Shown here piece by piece: positions 1 to 7,060 of a stretch of DNA of 8,395 nt (position 1 is the first letter of the stretch; each line of letters opens with the position of its first letter). The position numbers and the translations under genes were made by a program. Under the pieces are notes generated by a model that worked only from the letters and a program-made list of their open reading frames with translations, ran no database searches and was not told where the DNA came from. Source of the DNA: Gammaproteobacteria bacterium (GTDB lineage Bacteria > Pseudomonadota > Gammaproteobacteria > UBA9214); the NCBI GenBank assembly GCA_030632175.1, contig DAOVVG010000093.1:1-8395 (forward strand). The letters are read 5' to 3'.

Positions 1-393
1 ATAGACGTGGTTTTTGAGATAAAACCGGAGGCTGGTGATCCGCGTGGGTTGACCCGGTCGGTGCTTCAGATCATCGCGCTGCTGGATATGTACCAGGCAG
101 AGCTGGCGCGGATATGACACCTCAACTGCGGGGATATTGGTGAACTGGCATCTGCGCAGCGCTACATCCAGCCAGGCACCGGGGCGTGGGGACAGGCGCA
201 GTTGTTCGTGCGTTTTTACCGGGCCCTGTATATCAAAAAGAAGGGCGACGGTGTCGCGATGCGGCACTGGTTGCGGGTTGGGCATAAAGAACTGGGTGGT
301 GTGCCGTATTTGCTGATTGTCGACAAGGACCGTTTGTCGGACGTGGTAGCTTATCTGGAGCGCTGTACGCAACAGGCAGATGCCCGATTGTAA
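1..393 (+). pseudogene. Xre/MbcA/ParS-type antitoxin-like protein, 5'-partial, interrupted by in-frame TGA
   Basis: Frame 1 is open from the window edge to a TGA at 115-117 and continues in the same frame to a TAA at 391-393. The two parts read as one protein. The first part ends in a helical stretch (SVLQIIALLDMYQAELARI). The second has CGDIGELAS, then LFVRFYRALY, then RHWLR, LGGVPYLLIVDKDRL and VVAYLE. The order 'VRxYRxL - WLR - LGGxPxxLI - xxL - VxxYL' is what I associate with the toxin-binding C-terminal domain of Xre/MbcA/ParS (DUF2384) antitoxins, usually behind a helix-turn-helix. No ATG lies in this frame between the TGA and position 259; only weak TTG 202 or GTG 208 restarts exist, and I see no good ribosome site for them. 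No RES-type toxin gene is next to it; the neighbour is convergent rapA. I infer a gene broken by one substitution. Alternatives are a sequencing error or a separately translated C-terminal fragment. The family call rests on motif memory, not a search. Confidence 0.55.
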
Positions 394-422
394 TTGTTTC
401 AGGTTGTAATCGTTTCAGGTTG
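391..422. repeat. 16-bp tandem duplication at gene junction
   Basis: Two adjacent 16-base units, 391-406 and 407-422, differ at one position (TAATTGTTTCAGGTTG and TAATCGTTTCAGGTTG). The first unit contains the TAA that ends the upstream antitoxin-like frame. The second contains the TGA (complement of 415-417) that ends rapA. The duplication therefore lies exactly at the tail-to-tail junction and separates the two stop codons. Confidence 0.85.
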
Positions 423-3306
423 CAACGAGTACACGCAATGCTTCCAGGCGCAATGTTGCCGAGTCCAGTGCGGTCGTCACTGCTTCCTGTTGCAGTTCCA
501 GGAACCCGGTTTCCTCCGCACGCACGTTGGGGTTGACCCGCGCCAGGACTTCAAGGCGCTCAATCTCTCGCCCCAGCATCTGTTGTGCCTGCTCATGCGC
601 AGCGGTAAGTAATGCAGGCGTCTGTCTGCTGGCGAATGTTTCGCTGGTATCGACCATGTCGCGAAGCAGGTCAGTGTAGCCGCGAATAATTCTGACAGCC
701 GTATCACCCTTGATCGTTTCCCTGATTGAGCTGATCAGTTCGTGTGTCAGTGTGTCGCTGTGGTTATGGCCGTGTTGGTCAGTTACCACCCGGATCATTC
801 CGGGGGGCAGGTAACGACTGGTTTGCAGGACATCGCTGGAAACACTATCCAGTACATACAGACACTCCATTAGCAAGGTGCCGGGTTTGACAGACGGGTG
901 CTTGATGGTGGACATGGCGCAGTTGCCTGTCTCGTTACTCATGACCATGTCGATGGCGCCGGTTAACAGCGGATGTTCCCAGGTGATGAACTCCTGGTCC
1001 TCGTTCGCCAGTGCGGTGGTGCGGTTGCAGGTAAAGGTCATTCCTTCATCACGCAGGCCGGGAAAACTGCTGGTATGCATGTGTTCGCCCGGCTGGAGAA
1101 TATGGCTGCTGGCCGAGTGCGGCTCCATGTCAATACCGTAGCAGTCACATATTTGTTCCAGGTAGCCGAACAGGTGCTCGTCATTGTCCAGGTCCTCGAC
1201 CCGTGATTTGATCGCATTGGCTATTGTTGGTCGGCAGGAGCTGTATTCAAGTAAGCGGTCACGACCGCGGTGCAGCGCATCGTTCAGCGAGCGGTTAAGT
1301 TCGCTGGATTCCCTGACCAGTGCGGTCAGGCAATCAGGCTGCCTGATGGCCTCCAGCAAGGCGGTCTCAACGGCTGCAAACACGGTCTGTCCGGCAGGGC
1401 AGATGTGCTCAAAGGCGCCGAGTCCTGTTTGATACCACTGTTGCATTACGGCCTGCGCCGTGTGTTCCAGGTAAGGCACATGTATTTGTATGGTCTCTGT
1501 CTGACCGATGCGATCCAGGCGGCCGATACGCTGTTCCAGCAGGTCGGGATTCAGTGGCAGGTCAAACAGGATCAGGTGATGCGCAAACTGGAAATTGCGA
1601 CCTTCGCTGCCGATCTCGGAACAGACCAGTACCTGCGTGCCGTATTCCATGTCTGCAAAATAGGCGGCGGCCCGGTCACGTTCAATAATACTCATGCCTT
1701 CGTGAAACACGGCTGCGTGTATGCCTTTCCTGCTGTGCATCCACTCTGCAAGGTCCATGGCAGTTTCAGCGCTTGCTGTGATGACCAGTACCTTGTCCGG
1801 GCGTACTGTTCTGAGCTGTTCAATCAGCCACTCGATCCGTGGATCCAGTTGTGTCCAGTGTGTTCCGGTAGTCCCGGGAGTACATTGATACAGCAATTCG
1901 GGACACAGCAGTAACAGCGGGTTTATTGCGGTGTCGTCCTGCGACTCTTTGAGTGCCTGAGCGTAGGCATCAGGCAATGGCAAGGGGTAGCTGTGCAGTT
2001 GCCGCTCGGGAAATCCTTTAACCGCGCTGCGGGTGTTGCGGAACAATACCCGGCCAGTGCCATGACGATCGAGTAGCATTTCCACGAGCTGTGTACGTGC
2101 GGTGGATTTTTGCCGGGTGTCGGCATGCGGGTCTTGCACAGTATCCAGCAACTGGTGGTCTTCCTGTGTCTCCAGCAGGGTTAACAGGCGCTTGCTGGCG
2201 TTCTCATCCAGTGCTTGTTCATCCAGTAATGCTTTGACGACATCGGCGACCGGTTCATAGGACTTTTCTTCCGCAACGAAGGCGTCAAAATCGTGGAAGC
2301 GGTCCGGGTCGAGCAGGCGCAGGCGCGCAAAATGACTCTCTTTGCCGAGCTGTTCAGGGGTGGCCGTGAGCAGCAGTACGCCACGGGTCTCCCGTGCGAG
2401 TGCCTCAATGAGTTGGTATTCGGGACTGGCATGTCCGGGTGACCACTGCAAATGATGGGCTTCATCGACAACCAGCAGATCCCAGTCCCCGGCTACAGCC
2501 TGCTGATGACGGTCAGGATGCTGGCCGAGGAATTCCAGTGTACACAGCACCTGTTGTTCGGCGTGGAACGGGTTTTCCTGCCCGGTGCTCTCCGTGATTC
2601 CCTGGCAACGTTCTTCATCGAGGATACTGAACGCCAGGTTGAAACGGCGCAACATTTCAACCAGCCACTGATGCAGCAGACTTTCGGGTACCACGATGAG
2701 GATGCGTCGGGCGCGTTCTGTCAGTAACTGCTGGTGCAGAATCAGGCCGGCTTCGATGGTCTTGCCGAGTCCGACTTCATCAGCCAGCAATACCCGCGGG
2801 GCGTAGCGGTTGGCGACTTCGTGGGCAATATATAACTGGTGCGGGATTAATGCAGTGCGACCACCGATGAGTCCACGGAGGTCGGAATGCGCCAGGCGGT
2901 TAACGTGCTGCAAGGTTTGGTAGCGCATCTCAAACCACCTGTCGTGATCGACCTGTCCGGTGAACAGTCGCTCGGCAGGGCGGTTGAGTTTCAGGTGGCT
3001 GTCGAGCTGGCCTTCTGGCAGTTCCGTGTGCTGTTGGTCCTCGCTACTTCCGGTATAGGTTAGCAGGCCATCCTGTTCATCGACCTGTTCAATCTTGAGC
3101 GACCAGCCTTCATGACTGCGGATGGTATCGCCGGGTGCAAACATGACACGTGTCAGTGGTGCGGTCTGCTTGGAATAGGTGCGGGTCTCACCGGTTGCCA
3201 TGAAGACCAGTGTGAGGGTTCGCAATTCGACAGTCAGTACGGTGCCGAGCCCCATCTGCAGCTCGGCATAGTTAACCCAACGCTGTCCGGGTACGAAATT
3301 GCTCAC
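415..3306 (-). CDS. rapA: RNA polymerase-associated ATP-dependent translocase RapA (HepA)
   Basis: RapA is a SNF2-family ATPase that binds RNA polymerase and helps recycle it after transcription. The product matches the E. coli protein along its whole length as I remember it. The N-terminal domain starts PGQRW, with LGLGTV-like and LTRVMFAPGDTI blocks. Walker A is ADEVGLGKT at about residues 175-183, DEAH at 281-284, TATPEQLG at 314-321 and RVLFRNTR at 419-426. Motif V is SEIGSEGRNFQF at 563-574 and motif VI is QRIGRLDRIGQ at 592-602. The conserved tail includes FITWEHPL and VNPNVR before the end. The frame stays open upstream to a TTG at 3417, which would add 37 residues unlike the family. 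I chose GTG 3306, which gives MSNFVPGQRW and 963 residues, close to the roughly 968 of E. coli; a GGA lies about 8 bases upstream of it. All ATPase motifs are intact. It is transcribed away from the NTF2-like gene and ends 21 bases from the antitoxin-like stop. Confidence 0.97.
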   Translation of the reverse strand: MSNFVPGQRWVNYAELQMGLGTVLTVELRTLTLVFMATGETRTYSKQTAPLTRVMFAPGDTIRSHEGWSLKIEQVDEQDGLLTYTGSSEDQQHTELPEGQLDSHLKLNRPAERLFTGQVDHDRWFEMRYQTLQHVNRLAHSDLRGLIGGRTALIPHQLYIAHEVANRYAPRVLLADEVGLGKTIEAGLILHQQLLTERARRILIVVPESLLHQWLVEMLRRFNLAFSILDEERCQGITESTGQENPFHAEQQVLCTLEFLGQHPDRHQQAVAGDWDLLVVDEAHHLQWSPGHASPEYQLIEALARETRGVLLLTATPEQLGKESHFARLRLLDPDRFHDFDAFVAEEKSYEPVADVVKALLDEQALDENASKRLLTLLETQEDHQLLDTVQDPHADTRQKSTARTQLVEMLLDRHGTGRVLFRNTRSAVKGFPERQLHSYPLPLPDAYAQALKESQDDTAINPLLLLCPELLYQCTPGTTGTHWTQLDPRIEWLIEQLRTVRPDKVLVITASAETAMDLAEWMHSRKGIHAAVFHEGMSIIERDRAAAYFADMEYGTQVLVCSEIGSEGRNFQFAHHLILFDLPLNPDLLEQRIGRLDRIGQTETIQIHVPYLEHTAQAVMQQWYQTGLGAFEHICPAGQTVFAAVETALLEAIRQPDCLTALVRESSELNRSLNDALHRGRDRLLEYSSCRPTIANAIKSRVEDLDNDEHLFGYLEQICDCYGIDMEPHSASSHILQPGEHMHTSSFPGLRDEGMTFTCNRTTALANEDQEFITWEHPLLTGAIDMVMSNETGNCAMSTIKHPSVKPGTLLMECLYVLDSVSSDVLQTSRYLPPGMIRVVTDQHGHNHSDTLTHELISSIRETIKGDTAVRIIRGYTDLLRDMVDTSETFASRQTPALLTAAHEQAQQMLGREIERLEVLARVNPNVRAEETGFLELQQEAVTTALDSATLRLEALRVLVAT

Positions 3307-3453
3307 ACTATTTTCCAGCTCTGATGAAAAGGAGCGATATCTTAGAGGATTCGAGGGTAAAAATCCTGCCTCTGTTGCGCTGGCTGCTGCGCTGACGATG
3401 ATTATCTTATCCGGCAATCGTGAAAACGACGATATGCAGGTAAAATCAGTTGT

Positions 3454-3828
3454 ATGACTGAATCTGCAGCCGAGGAAATTGTTACCGCCTATCTGGATGC
3501 CCTGGAGGACAGGGATTTTGAGCGGCTGCGCACGTTCCTGTCAGATGCCGGGTTTTCCTATCGCAGTCCGGTTTCCATGGCTGACAATGCGGATGACTAC
3601 ATCATTATTATTTCCCGGGTGGGCCCGATTCTTGAGAGGATTGAGCGTGTCAGGACGTTTGTTGATGGCGATGATGTCTGCAGCATCCTCAAATTCAGAA
3701 CCACCATGGAGTCGCTTAAGGAAGTTCCTGTGGTGCAGCTGACGTCTGTAGCGGATGGAAAAATCGTCGCCATAGAAGTGTTTTTCGATGCCAGCGAATA
3801 CAACAAGATGTTTGATTTCGAATCCTGA
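3454..3828 (+). CDS. NTF2/SnoaL-like small protein
   Basis: This is a 124-residue soluble protein with no signal peptide or membrane segment. It opens with an acidic helix (AAEEIVTAYLDALEDRDFERLRTFL), the usual first helix of the NTF2-like/SnoaL fold. A 'sYRSPVSMADNADDYI' block follows, then alternating strands (VRTFVDGDDVCSILKF, VPVVQLTSVADGKIVAIEVFFD). The typical SnoaL pattern 'DGKIxxIexFfD' is visible near residues 102-112. Such folds serve as small enzymes or ligand binders, and the sequence does not say which. The ATG at 3454 has only a weak AGG 13 bases upstream. It is divergent from rapA, with 147 bases between the starts, and convergent with yaeQ. I see no operon partner. The fold assignment is inference from pattern. 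Confidence 0.75.
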   Translation: MTESAAEEIVTAYLDALEDRDFERLRTFLSDAGFSYRSPVSMADNADDYIIIISRVGPILERIERVRTFVDGDDVCSILKFRTTMESLKEVPVVQLTSVADGKIVAIEVFFDASEYNKMFDFES

Positions 3829-3878
3829 GGGTCTGTTGACGGTTACGCTGCAGATAAACCAACCATGCTCATAGGACT

Positions 3879-3968
3879 GTAGGATGGGTAAAGGAACGCA
3901 GTGACGTACCCATCAATTCAGTGTCATTCCATGATGGGTACGTCGCGTTGCTCCTTTACCCATCCTAC
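3879..3968. repeat. Nested inverted repeat (palindromic MITE/REP-like element)
   Basis: The left arm 3879-3915 and right arm 3932-3968, each 37 bases, are inverted copies. The outer 16 and inner 13 positions match perfectly and only the central 8 bases differ. Each arm is itself a hairpin: GATGGGTA at 3883-3890 pairs with TACCCATC at 3907-3914, and the same pair recurs at 3933-3940 and 3957-3964. The element fills the gap between convergent genes, so it could also act as a bidirectional terminator, although there is no T-tract. A related single arm lies at 4549-4579. The GTAGG-GGGTA-TACCC type of element is familiar as a dispersed repeat in proteobacterial genomes. Confidence 0.85.
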
Positions 3969-3985
3969 GAAACTCACAGTTGTTG

Positions 3986-4531
3986 CTATTGTCGCAGTTG
4001 CCAGGTCTCGGGAGTGACTTCCACGCTTGATTCGCTGTCAGTCATCCAGATATCCCCATCCTGAATCGTTGCCTGCAGTTGCATATTGCGCTGTGCCAGT
4101 TGTGCCAGCGCCTTGCTGTTTTCCGGGGAGATATTGAAAACGGTCAGGTTCTTGATGTTTGCCAGTGCCGTGCCATTTTGTTCCCACCAGATGTTCGCGC
4201 TGCGCCCGCTGTAGCAATAGATAATGACTTGTTGTGCGCGGCCGCAGGCCTTGCGAATACGCTTTTCATCAGGTTGGCCAAGCTCGGTCCAGCGCTCAAT
4301 GGTGCCGGTCAGGTCCTTTTGCCAGAGATCAGGTTCATCGCTGCTGGACAGCCCGCGAGTGAACGTCAGTGTGTCACTGGCATGGTGTGCGAAGGCCAGC
4401 AGCCGCATCATCATGCGTTCATCAGTTTCCGACGGGTGGCGGGCGAGGGTGAGCGCATGCTCCTGATAGTAGTTACGATCCATGTCGACGATCTGTAGAT
4501 CGGCCTTGAAGATCGTTGCCTTGGTCGCCAT
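3986..4531 (-). CDS. yaeQ: YaeQ family protein
   Basis: The 181-residue product has the same length as E. coli YaeQ and matches it from end to end as I recall it. It opens ATKATIFKADLQIVDMDRNYY, followed by LTLARHPSETDERMMMRLLAFA at about 28-49. DEPDLWQKDL, RWTELGQPDEKRIRKACGRA, IYCYSGRSANIWWEQN, MQLQATIQDGDIWM and VTPETWQ complete the family pattern. YaeQ belongs structurally to the PD-(D/E)XK nuclease-like superfamily. A natural substrate is not established, and E. coli yaeQ was first noted in connection with RfaH-related phenotypes. The ATG at 4531 starts the conserved N-terminus exactly, although I see no clear Shine-Dalgarno sequence before it. It lies 76 bases downstream of the glutaredoxin on the same strand with a repeat hairpin between them, so the two may share a transcript. 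Confidence 0.95.
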   Translation of the reverse strand: MATKATIFKADLQIVDMDRNYYQEHALTLARHPSETDERMMMRLLAFAHHASDTLTFTRGLSSSDEPDLWQKDLTGTIERWTELGQPDEKRIRKACGRAQQVIIYCYSGRSANIWWEQNGTALANIKNLTVFNISPENSKALAQLAQRNMQLQATIQDGDIWMTDSESSVEVTPETWQLRQ

Positions 4532-4548
4532 GAAGTGTTGTTGTTTAA

Positions 4549-4579
4549 GTAGGACGGGTAAAGCGCAGCGTACCCGTCA
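4549..4579. repeat. Solo copy of the palindromic repeat
   Basis: This 31-base element opens GTAGGACGGGTAAAG and closes GTACCCGTCA, a single arm of the type at 3879-3968. Its stem is GACGGGTA (4553-4560) with TACCCGTC (4571-4578) around a 10-base loop. Compared with the arms near 3900, the third stem position has changed from T to C and its partner from A to G, so pairing is kept. It sits in the 76-base gap between the glutaredoxin stop and the yaeQ start. Confidence 0.8.
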
Positions 4580-4607
4580 GCAGTGCCGGGTATATTCCGG
4601 ATTGCTG

Positions 4608-4994
4608 CTACGCAAAACGCTGCTGCAAATATGCAATGATGTCGGATGATTCATACATCCAGGTGGTGCGGCCGGCGTCGTCGGTAATCCTCAGGCAGGG
4701 GACTTTTATATTTCCACCGCCAGTGAGCAGTTCTTCCCGGCTGCTCTGTTGTCGCATGGCATCGCGGGTTTCGATATTGAGTGACAGACGCTTGATTGCC
4801 CGTCTGGCCTTGATGCAAAAGGGGCACATCCTGAATTCATACAGCACCAGCTTGTCGGTGCTGGCGTCGATTTGTTGCTGCTCTGTGGGGTCGCGGACAA
4901 TGCCGCGCGGTGAGGTGAGCTTGTCCCAGAGCAGCATGATCGGACCGATAATATATTGCGCGGTCTTGAAAAAATATTTAAAAAACAATCGCAT
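4608..4994 (-). CDS. Glutaredoxin-family protein with hydrophobic N-terminal segment
   Basis: The 128-residue product carries a glutaredoxin/GST-N-like thioredoxin fold. A strand (KLVLYEF, about 48-54) leads into the CPFC active site at residues 57-60. The cis-proline region is IKVPC (P99) and the C-terminal helix is YESSDIIAYLQQRF. Two catalytic-type cysteines make a dithiol glutaredoxin plausible. Residues 1-24 (MRLFFKYFFKTAQYIIGPIMLLW) are basic and then hydrophobic, like an inner-membrane anchor with the domain tethered through a short linker. The side of the membrane is not certain. I chose ATG 4994 because GGAA lies about 9 bases upstream. A TTG at 5024 would add ten residues without support. 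It is divergent from the small membrane protein at 5162 and upstream of yaeQ on the same strand. Cysteine 100, next to the cis-proline, is an extra feature. Confidence 0.85.
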   Translation of the reverse strand: MRLFFKYFFKTAQYIIGPIMLLWDKLTSPRGIVRDPTEQQQIDASTDKLVLYEFRMCPFCIKARRAIKRLSLNIETRDAMRQQSSREELLTGGGNIKVPCLRITDDAGRTTWMYESSDIIAYLQQRFA

Positions 4995-5103
4995 GTGTGT
5001 AGTTCCGAGAATTATGAAGAGCAATTGACCTGGATATCTCTGGCGTGGTCCGCTGGCGGTGCAGCGTAGTGTGCCATATCCGGGTGTTCATCATAAGGTG
5101 CTT

Positions 5104-5123
5104 GCAGCATTTTCAGATGCTGC
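5104..5123. promoter_or_regulatory. Perfect 7-bp inverted repeat upstream of small membrane protein
   Basis: GCAGCAT (5104-5110) and ATGCTGC (5117-5123) form a perfect dyad with a 6-base spacer. It lies about 40 bases before the start at 5162. A TACACT (5128-5133) just downstream could be a -10 element. The dyad could be an operator for a dimeric regulator or a leader hairpin; the sequence does not decide between these. Confidence 0.35.
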
Positions 5124-5161
5124 CCGTTACACTGTGCGCGGTTAAACGGAGATCAGCAGTG

Positions 5162-5392
5162 ATGAAATGGCTCGACCGGATTCCCTACCTGTATATAGTA
5201 CCGCTGGCAATCTTCCTGGCGCTGGCGCCGTTCTCGCCGGAGCCGCATCTCTGGGAAAAGCTCAAGATGCTGTTTGACGGCACACTGGTCAGGCCCGTTG
5301 ATATATTTGATTTGTTCCTGCACGGCGCACCCCTGCTGATCCTTTTCCTGAAAATTCTGTTTGGCACACGTCAGGGCAGGGGTGCTGACTGA
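5162..5392 (+). CDS. Small two-helix membrane protein upstream of tolC
   Basis: The 76-residue product has two hydrophobic segments, about residues 8-24 (PYLYIVPLAIFLALAPF) and 50-68 (DLFLHGAPLLILFLKILF). They are joined by a charged loop with SPEPHLWEKLKMLFDGTLVRP. A basic tail, TRQGRG, follows. I recall similar small proteins with the 'MKWLDR...APFxPEPHLxEKLxML..GTLxRPxDIFDLxLHG' pattern being labelled 'RND transporter' in automatic annotation, without functional evidence that I know of. The start is ATG 5162, or GTG 5159 directly before it in frame; a GGAG at 5148-5151 serves either. The frame is open further upstream to 5045, but that part has no family character. It lies 229 bases before tolC on the same strand, so a role in envelope export is possible but only contextual. 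Confidence 0.75.
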   Translation: MKWLDRIPYLYIVPLAIFLALAPFSPEPHLWEKLKMLFDGTLVRPVDIFDLFLHGAPLLILFLKILFGTRQGRGAD

Positions 5393-5621
5393 CTTGATTG
5401 CAAAGACCAGAACACGTAATCTTTTAGATGGTGTCAAGGGTGGGGTGCAAATAACAATAACCAATATATATAGTATAAGGTCTGATTCACAAGGTTTGCC
5501 CGGGATACAGACCCCGGTTCCTCCATATTTTCATTCGAACCAGCAAGAACGCACATTCGCCCTGACCAGGGCTGAAGGCGAGTGTTGCGGCAGGAAAAAT
5601 ACCAAAGGAGAGCACTGAAAC
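5393..5621 (+). other. Non-coding tolC upstream region with hairpin
   Basis: The 229 bases between the small membrane protein and tolC hold no convincing gene. An AT-rich run (5461-5478) could contain a -10 element (TATAGT, 5469-5474), but I see no good -35. GGTCTG (5479-5484) and CAGACC (5508-5513) are inverted across 23 bases and would fold in a leader. An AAAGGAG at 5604-5610 is the ribosome site of tolC, 11 bases before its ATG, slightly farther than usual. Confidence 0.4.
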
Positions 5622-6989
5622 ATGAATGACAAAAGCAATGACCGGCATATGGTGCATATTGCTATTACTGCACTGATTGTATGCAATCTGGCAATTTATG
5701 CGTCAACAAGAACGGTGCAGGCTGACGATTTGCTGTCAGCGTATGAACTCGCAACCGGGTCTGATCCCGTGATTAAAGCGGCGGCAGCCGAACGTGATGC
5801 AGCCTTGGAGGTTTTACCTCAAAGCAAGGCATTGTTACTGCCGAGAATTGGTATAAACGCCGATATTACCCGGGACCGCTATGAACCCCGCAATGGTGAC
5901 TTCCGCAAAGCACAGGGACAGGATACGACTTATTTCACCAACGAGACCTATACCGCTGAATTGCGTCAGGCTATCCTTCATCAAGATCTGTTCCTGCAGT
6001 ATGAGCAGGCGGACCATACAGCAGCTCAGGCAATCGCGATATATGCTGCTGCAGAGCAGGATCTGATTCTGCGCGTAGCGACAAGTTACTTCCTGGTGCT
6101 TGCAGCAATGGATAACATGGACTTTGTAACTGCAGACAAGGATGCGATTGAAGTAACACTGAACCATGCAAAGCAGCGTTATGAGGTCGGACTGGCCGCA
6201 GTCACTGATGTGTACGAGGCGCAGGCACGTTATGACATTTCGGTCAGTGAGGAGCTTAATGCCGAGAAACTTGTTTATGACGCACGTGAAGCGTTGCACA
6301 AGATAACAGGAGCAAAACTCCAGGGCGTTGAAGTATTGAAGACAGAGATACCGCTGCTGCTGCCTGAACCACAGGATCCGGAAAAATGGACAGCCATGGC
6401 ACAGGAACAGAACCCCCTGTTGCTTGCTGCGACATCTGCTACAAGCGCGGCAAAAGACCAGGTTGAAGTGCAACGTGCCGGTCATCTCCCGACGCTGGAC
6501 CTGATTGCCAGATACCAGTACAGGGATAACGATTTTGGCGGTACCGGCTTTCCGATCAGGCGTATCGACAGCAGTATCGGTGTGCAGGTAGATGTTCCCA
6601 TTTTTCAGGGCGGGCTGATTTCATCACGAACACGGCAGGCGAGCTATCAATTTATAGAGGCGCAGGAAGATCAGAAAGAGCAGCTGCTCGAGGTGCAGCT
6701 CCAGACGCGGGACAGTTACCGCGGGGTTGCTGTTGAGATCAGCAAGGTGAAAGCCTTGAAGCAGGCAATCCTGTCAAGTGAAAAAGCCCTGGAAGCATCA
6801 CAGGCAGGGTTCGATGCTGGCACGCGTACTATCGTGGATGTGCTTGACTCGCAGCGGGAACTACTGCGTGCCAGAAGGGACCATGCCCGGTCGCGTTATG
6901 ATTACCTGTTGAATACACTGCGCCTGAAACAGGCAGCCGGTATTGTTGATGAGGCTGATGTCGCCAGCATAAACGCTATGCTTCACTAG
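5622..6989 (+). CDS. tolC: TolC-family outer membrane channel protein
   Basis: The 455-residue product is an outer membrane efflux protein. TolC trimers form the outer duct for tripartite RND, MFS or ABC exporters and type I secretion. A signal peptide is visible: charged residues 1-12, a hydrophobic core at about 13-27, and a likely cut after VQA at residue 34. The two OEP repeats are clear. The first has 'YEVGLAAVTDVYEAQARYD' and 'REALHKITG'. The second has 'FDAGTRTIVDVLDSQRELL' and 'RYDYLLNTLRLKQAAG', closing with 'EADVASINAML'. These blocks are very like E. coli TolC, which is somewhat longer (493 residues). A second ATG at residue 10 would remove the charged part of the signal, so the first ATG is preferred. 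No adaptor or pump gene is adjacent in the window, as is usual for a stand-alone tolC. No T-rich terminator follows, only a palindromic repeat. Confidence 0.95.
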   Translation: MNDKSNDRHMVHIAITALIVCNLAIYASTRTVQADDLLSAYELATGSDPVIKAAAAERDAALEVLPQSKALLLPRIGINADITRDRYEPRNGDFRKAQGQDTTYFTNETYTAELRQAILHQDLFLQYEQADHTAAQAIAIYAAAEQDLILRVATSYFLVLAAMDNMDFVTADKDAIEVTLNHAKQRYEVGLAAVTDVYEAQARYDISVSEELNAEKLVYDAREALHKITGAKLQGVEVLKTEIPLLLPEPQDPEKWTAMAQEQNPLLLAATSATSAAKDQVEVQRAGHLPTLDLIARYQYRDNDFGGTGFPIRRIDSSIGVQVDVPIFQGGLISSRTRQASYQFIEAQEDQKEQLLEVQLQTRDSYRGVAVEISKVKALKQAILSSEKALEASQAGFDAGTRTIVDVLDSQRELLRARRDHARSRYDYLLNTLRLKQAAGIVDEADVASINAMLH

Positions 6990-7060
6990 ATGCTTTTGTT
7001 TTCTGACGTGTGTACCTGGCCTTCCGGGCTCATAAATGCCTCATTATAATCCCGTTAACT

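Noticed and set aside
1270..1914. Long + strand frame of 214 codons inside rapA
   Set aside because: It lies wholly antisense to strongly conserved RapA coding sequence and its product has no recognisable character.
3307..3417. A 37-residue N-terminal extension of RapA from a TTG start
   Set aside because: The extra residues are unlike RapA N-termini, while GTG 3306 starts right at the conserved PGQRW region with a usable GGA upstream.
3879..3968. CRISPR-like repeat reading of the GATGGGTA units
   Set aside because: Only inverted copies are present, with no regularly spaced direct repeats or spacers.
4079..4498. Plus-strand frame of 139 codons opposite yaeQ
   Set aside because: YaeQ is well supported on the other strand; this is a shadow.
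5361..5618. Small + strand frame of 85 codons before tolC
   Set aside because: It overlaps the end of the small membrane protein, has no ribosome site, crosses the leader hairpin and looks random.
5835..6485. Minus-strand frame of 216 codons inside tolC
   Set aside because: It is antisense to clear TolC sequence and cysteine-rich in a way typical of shadow frames.
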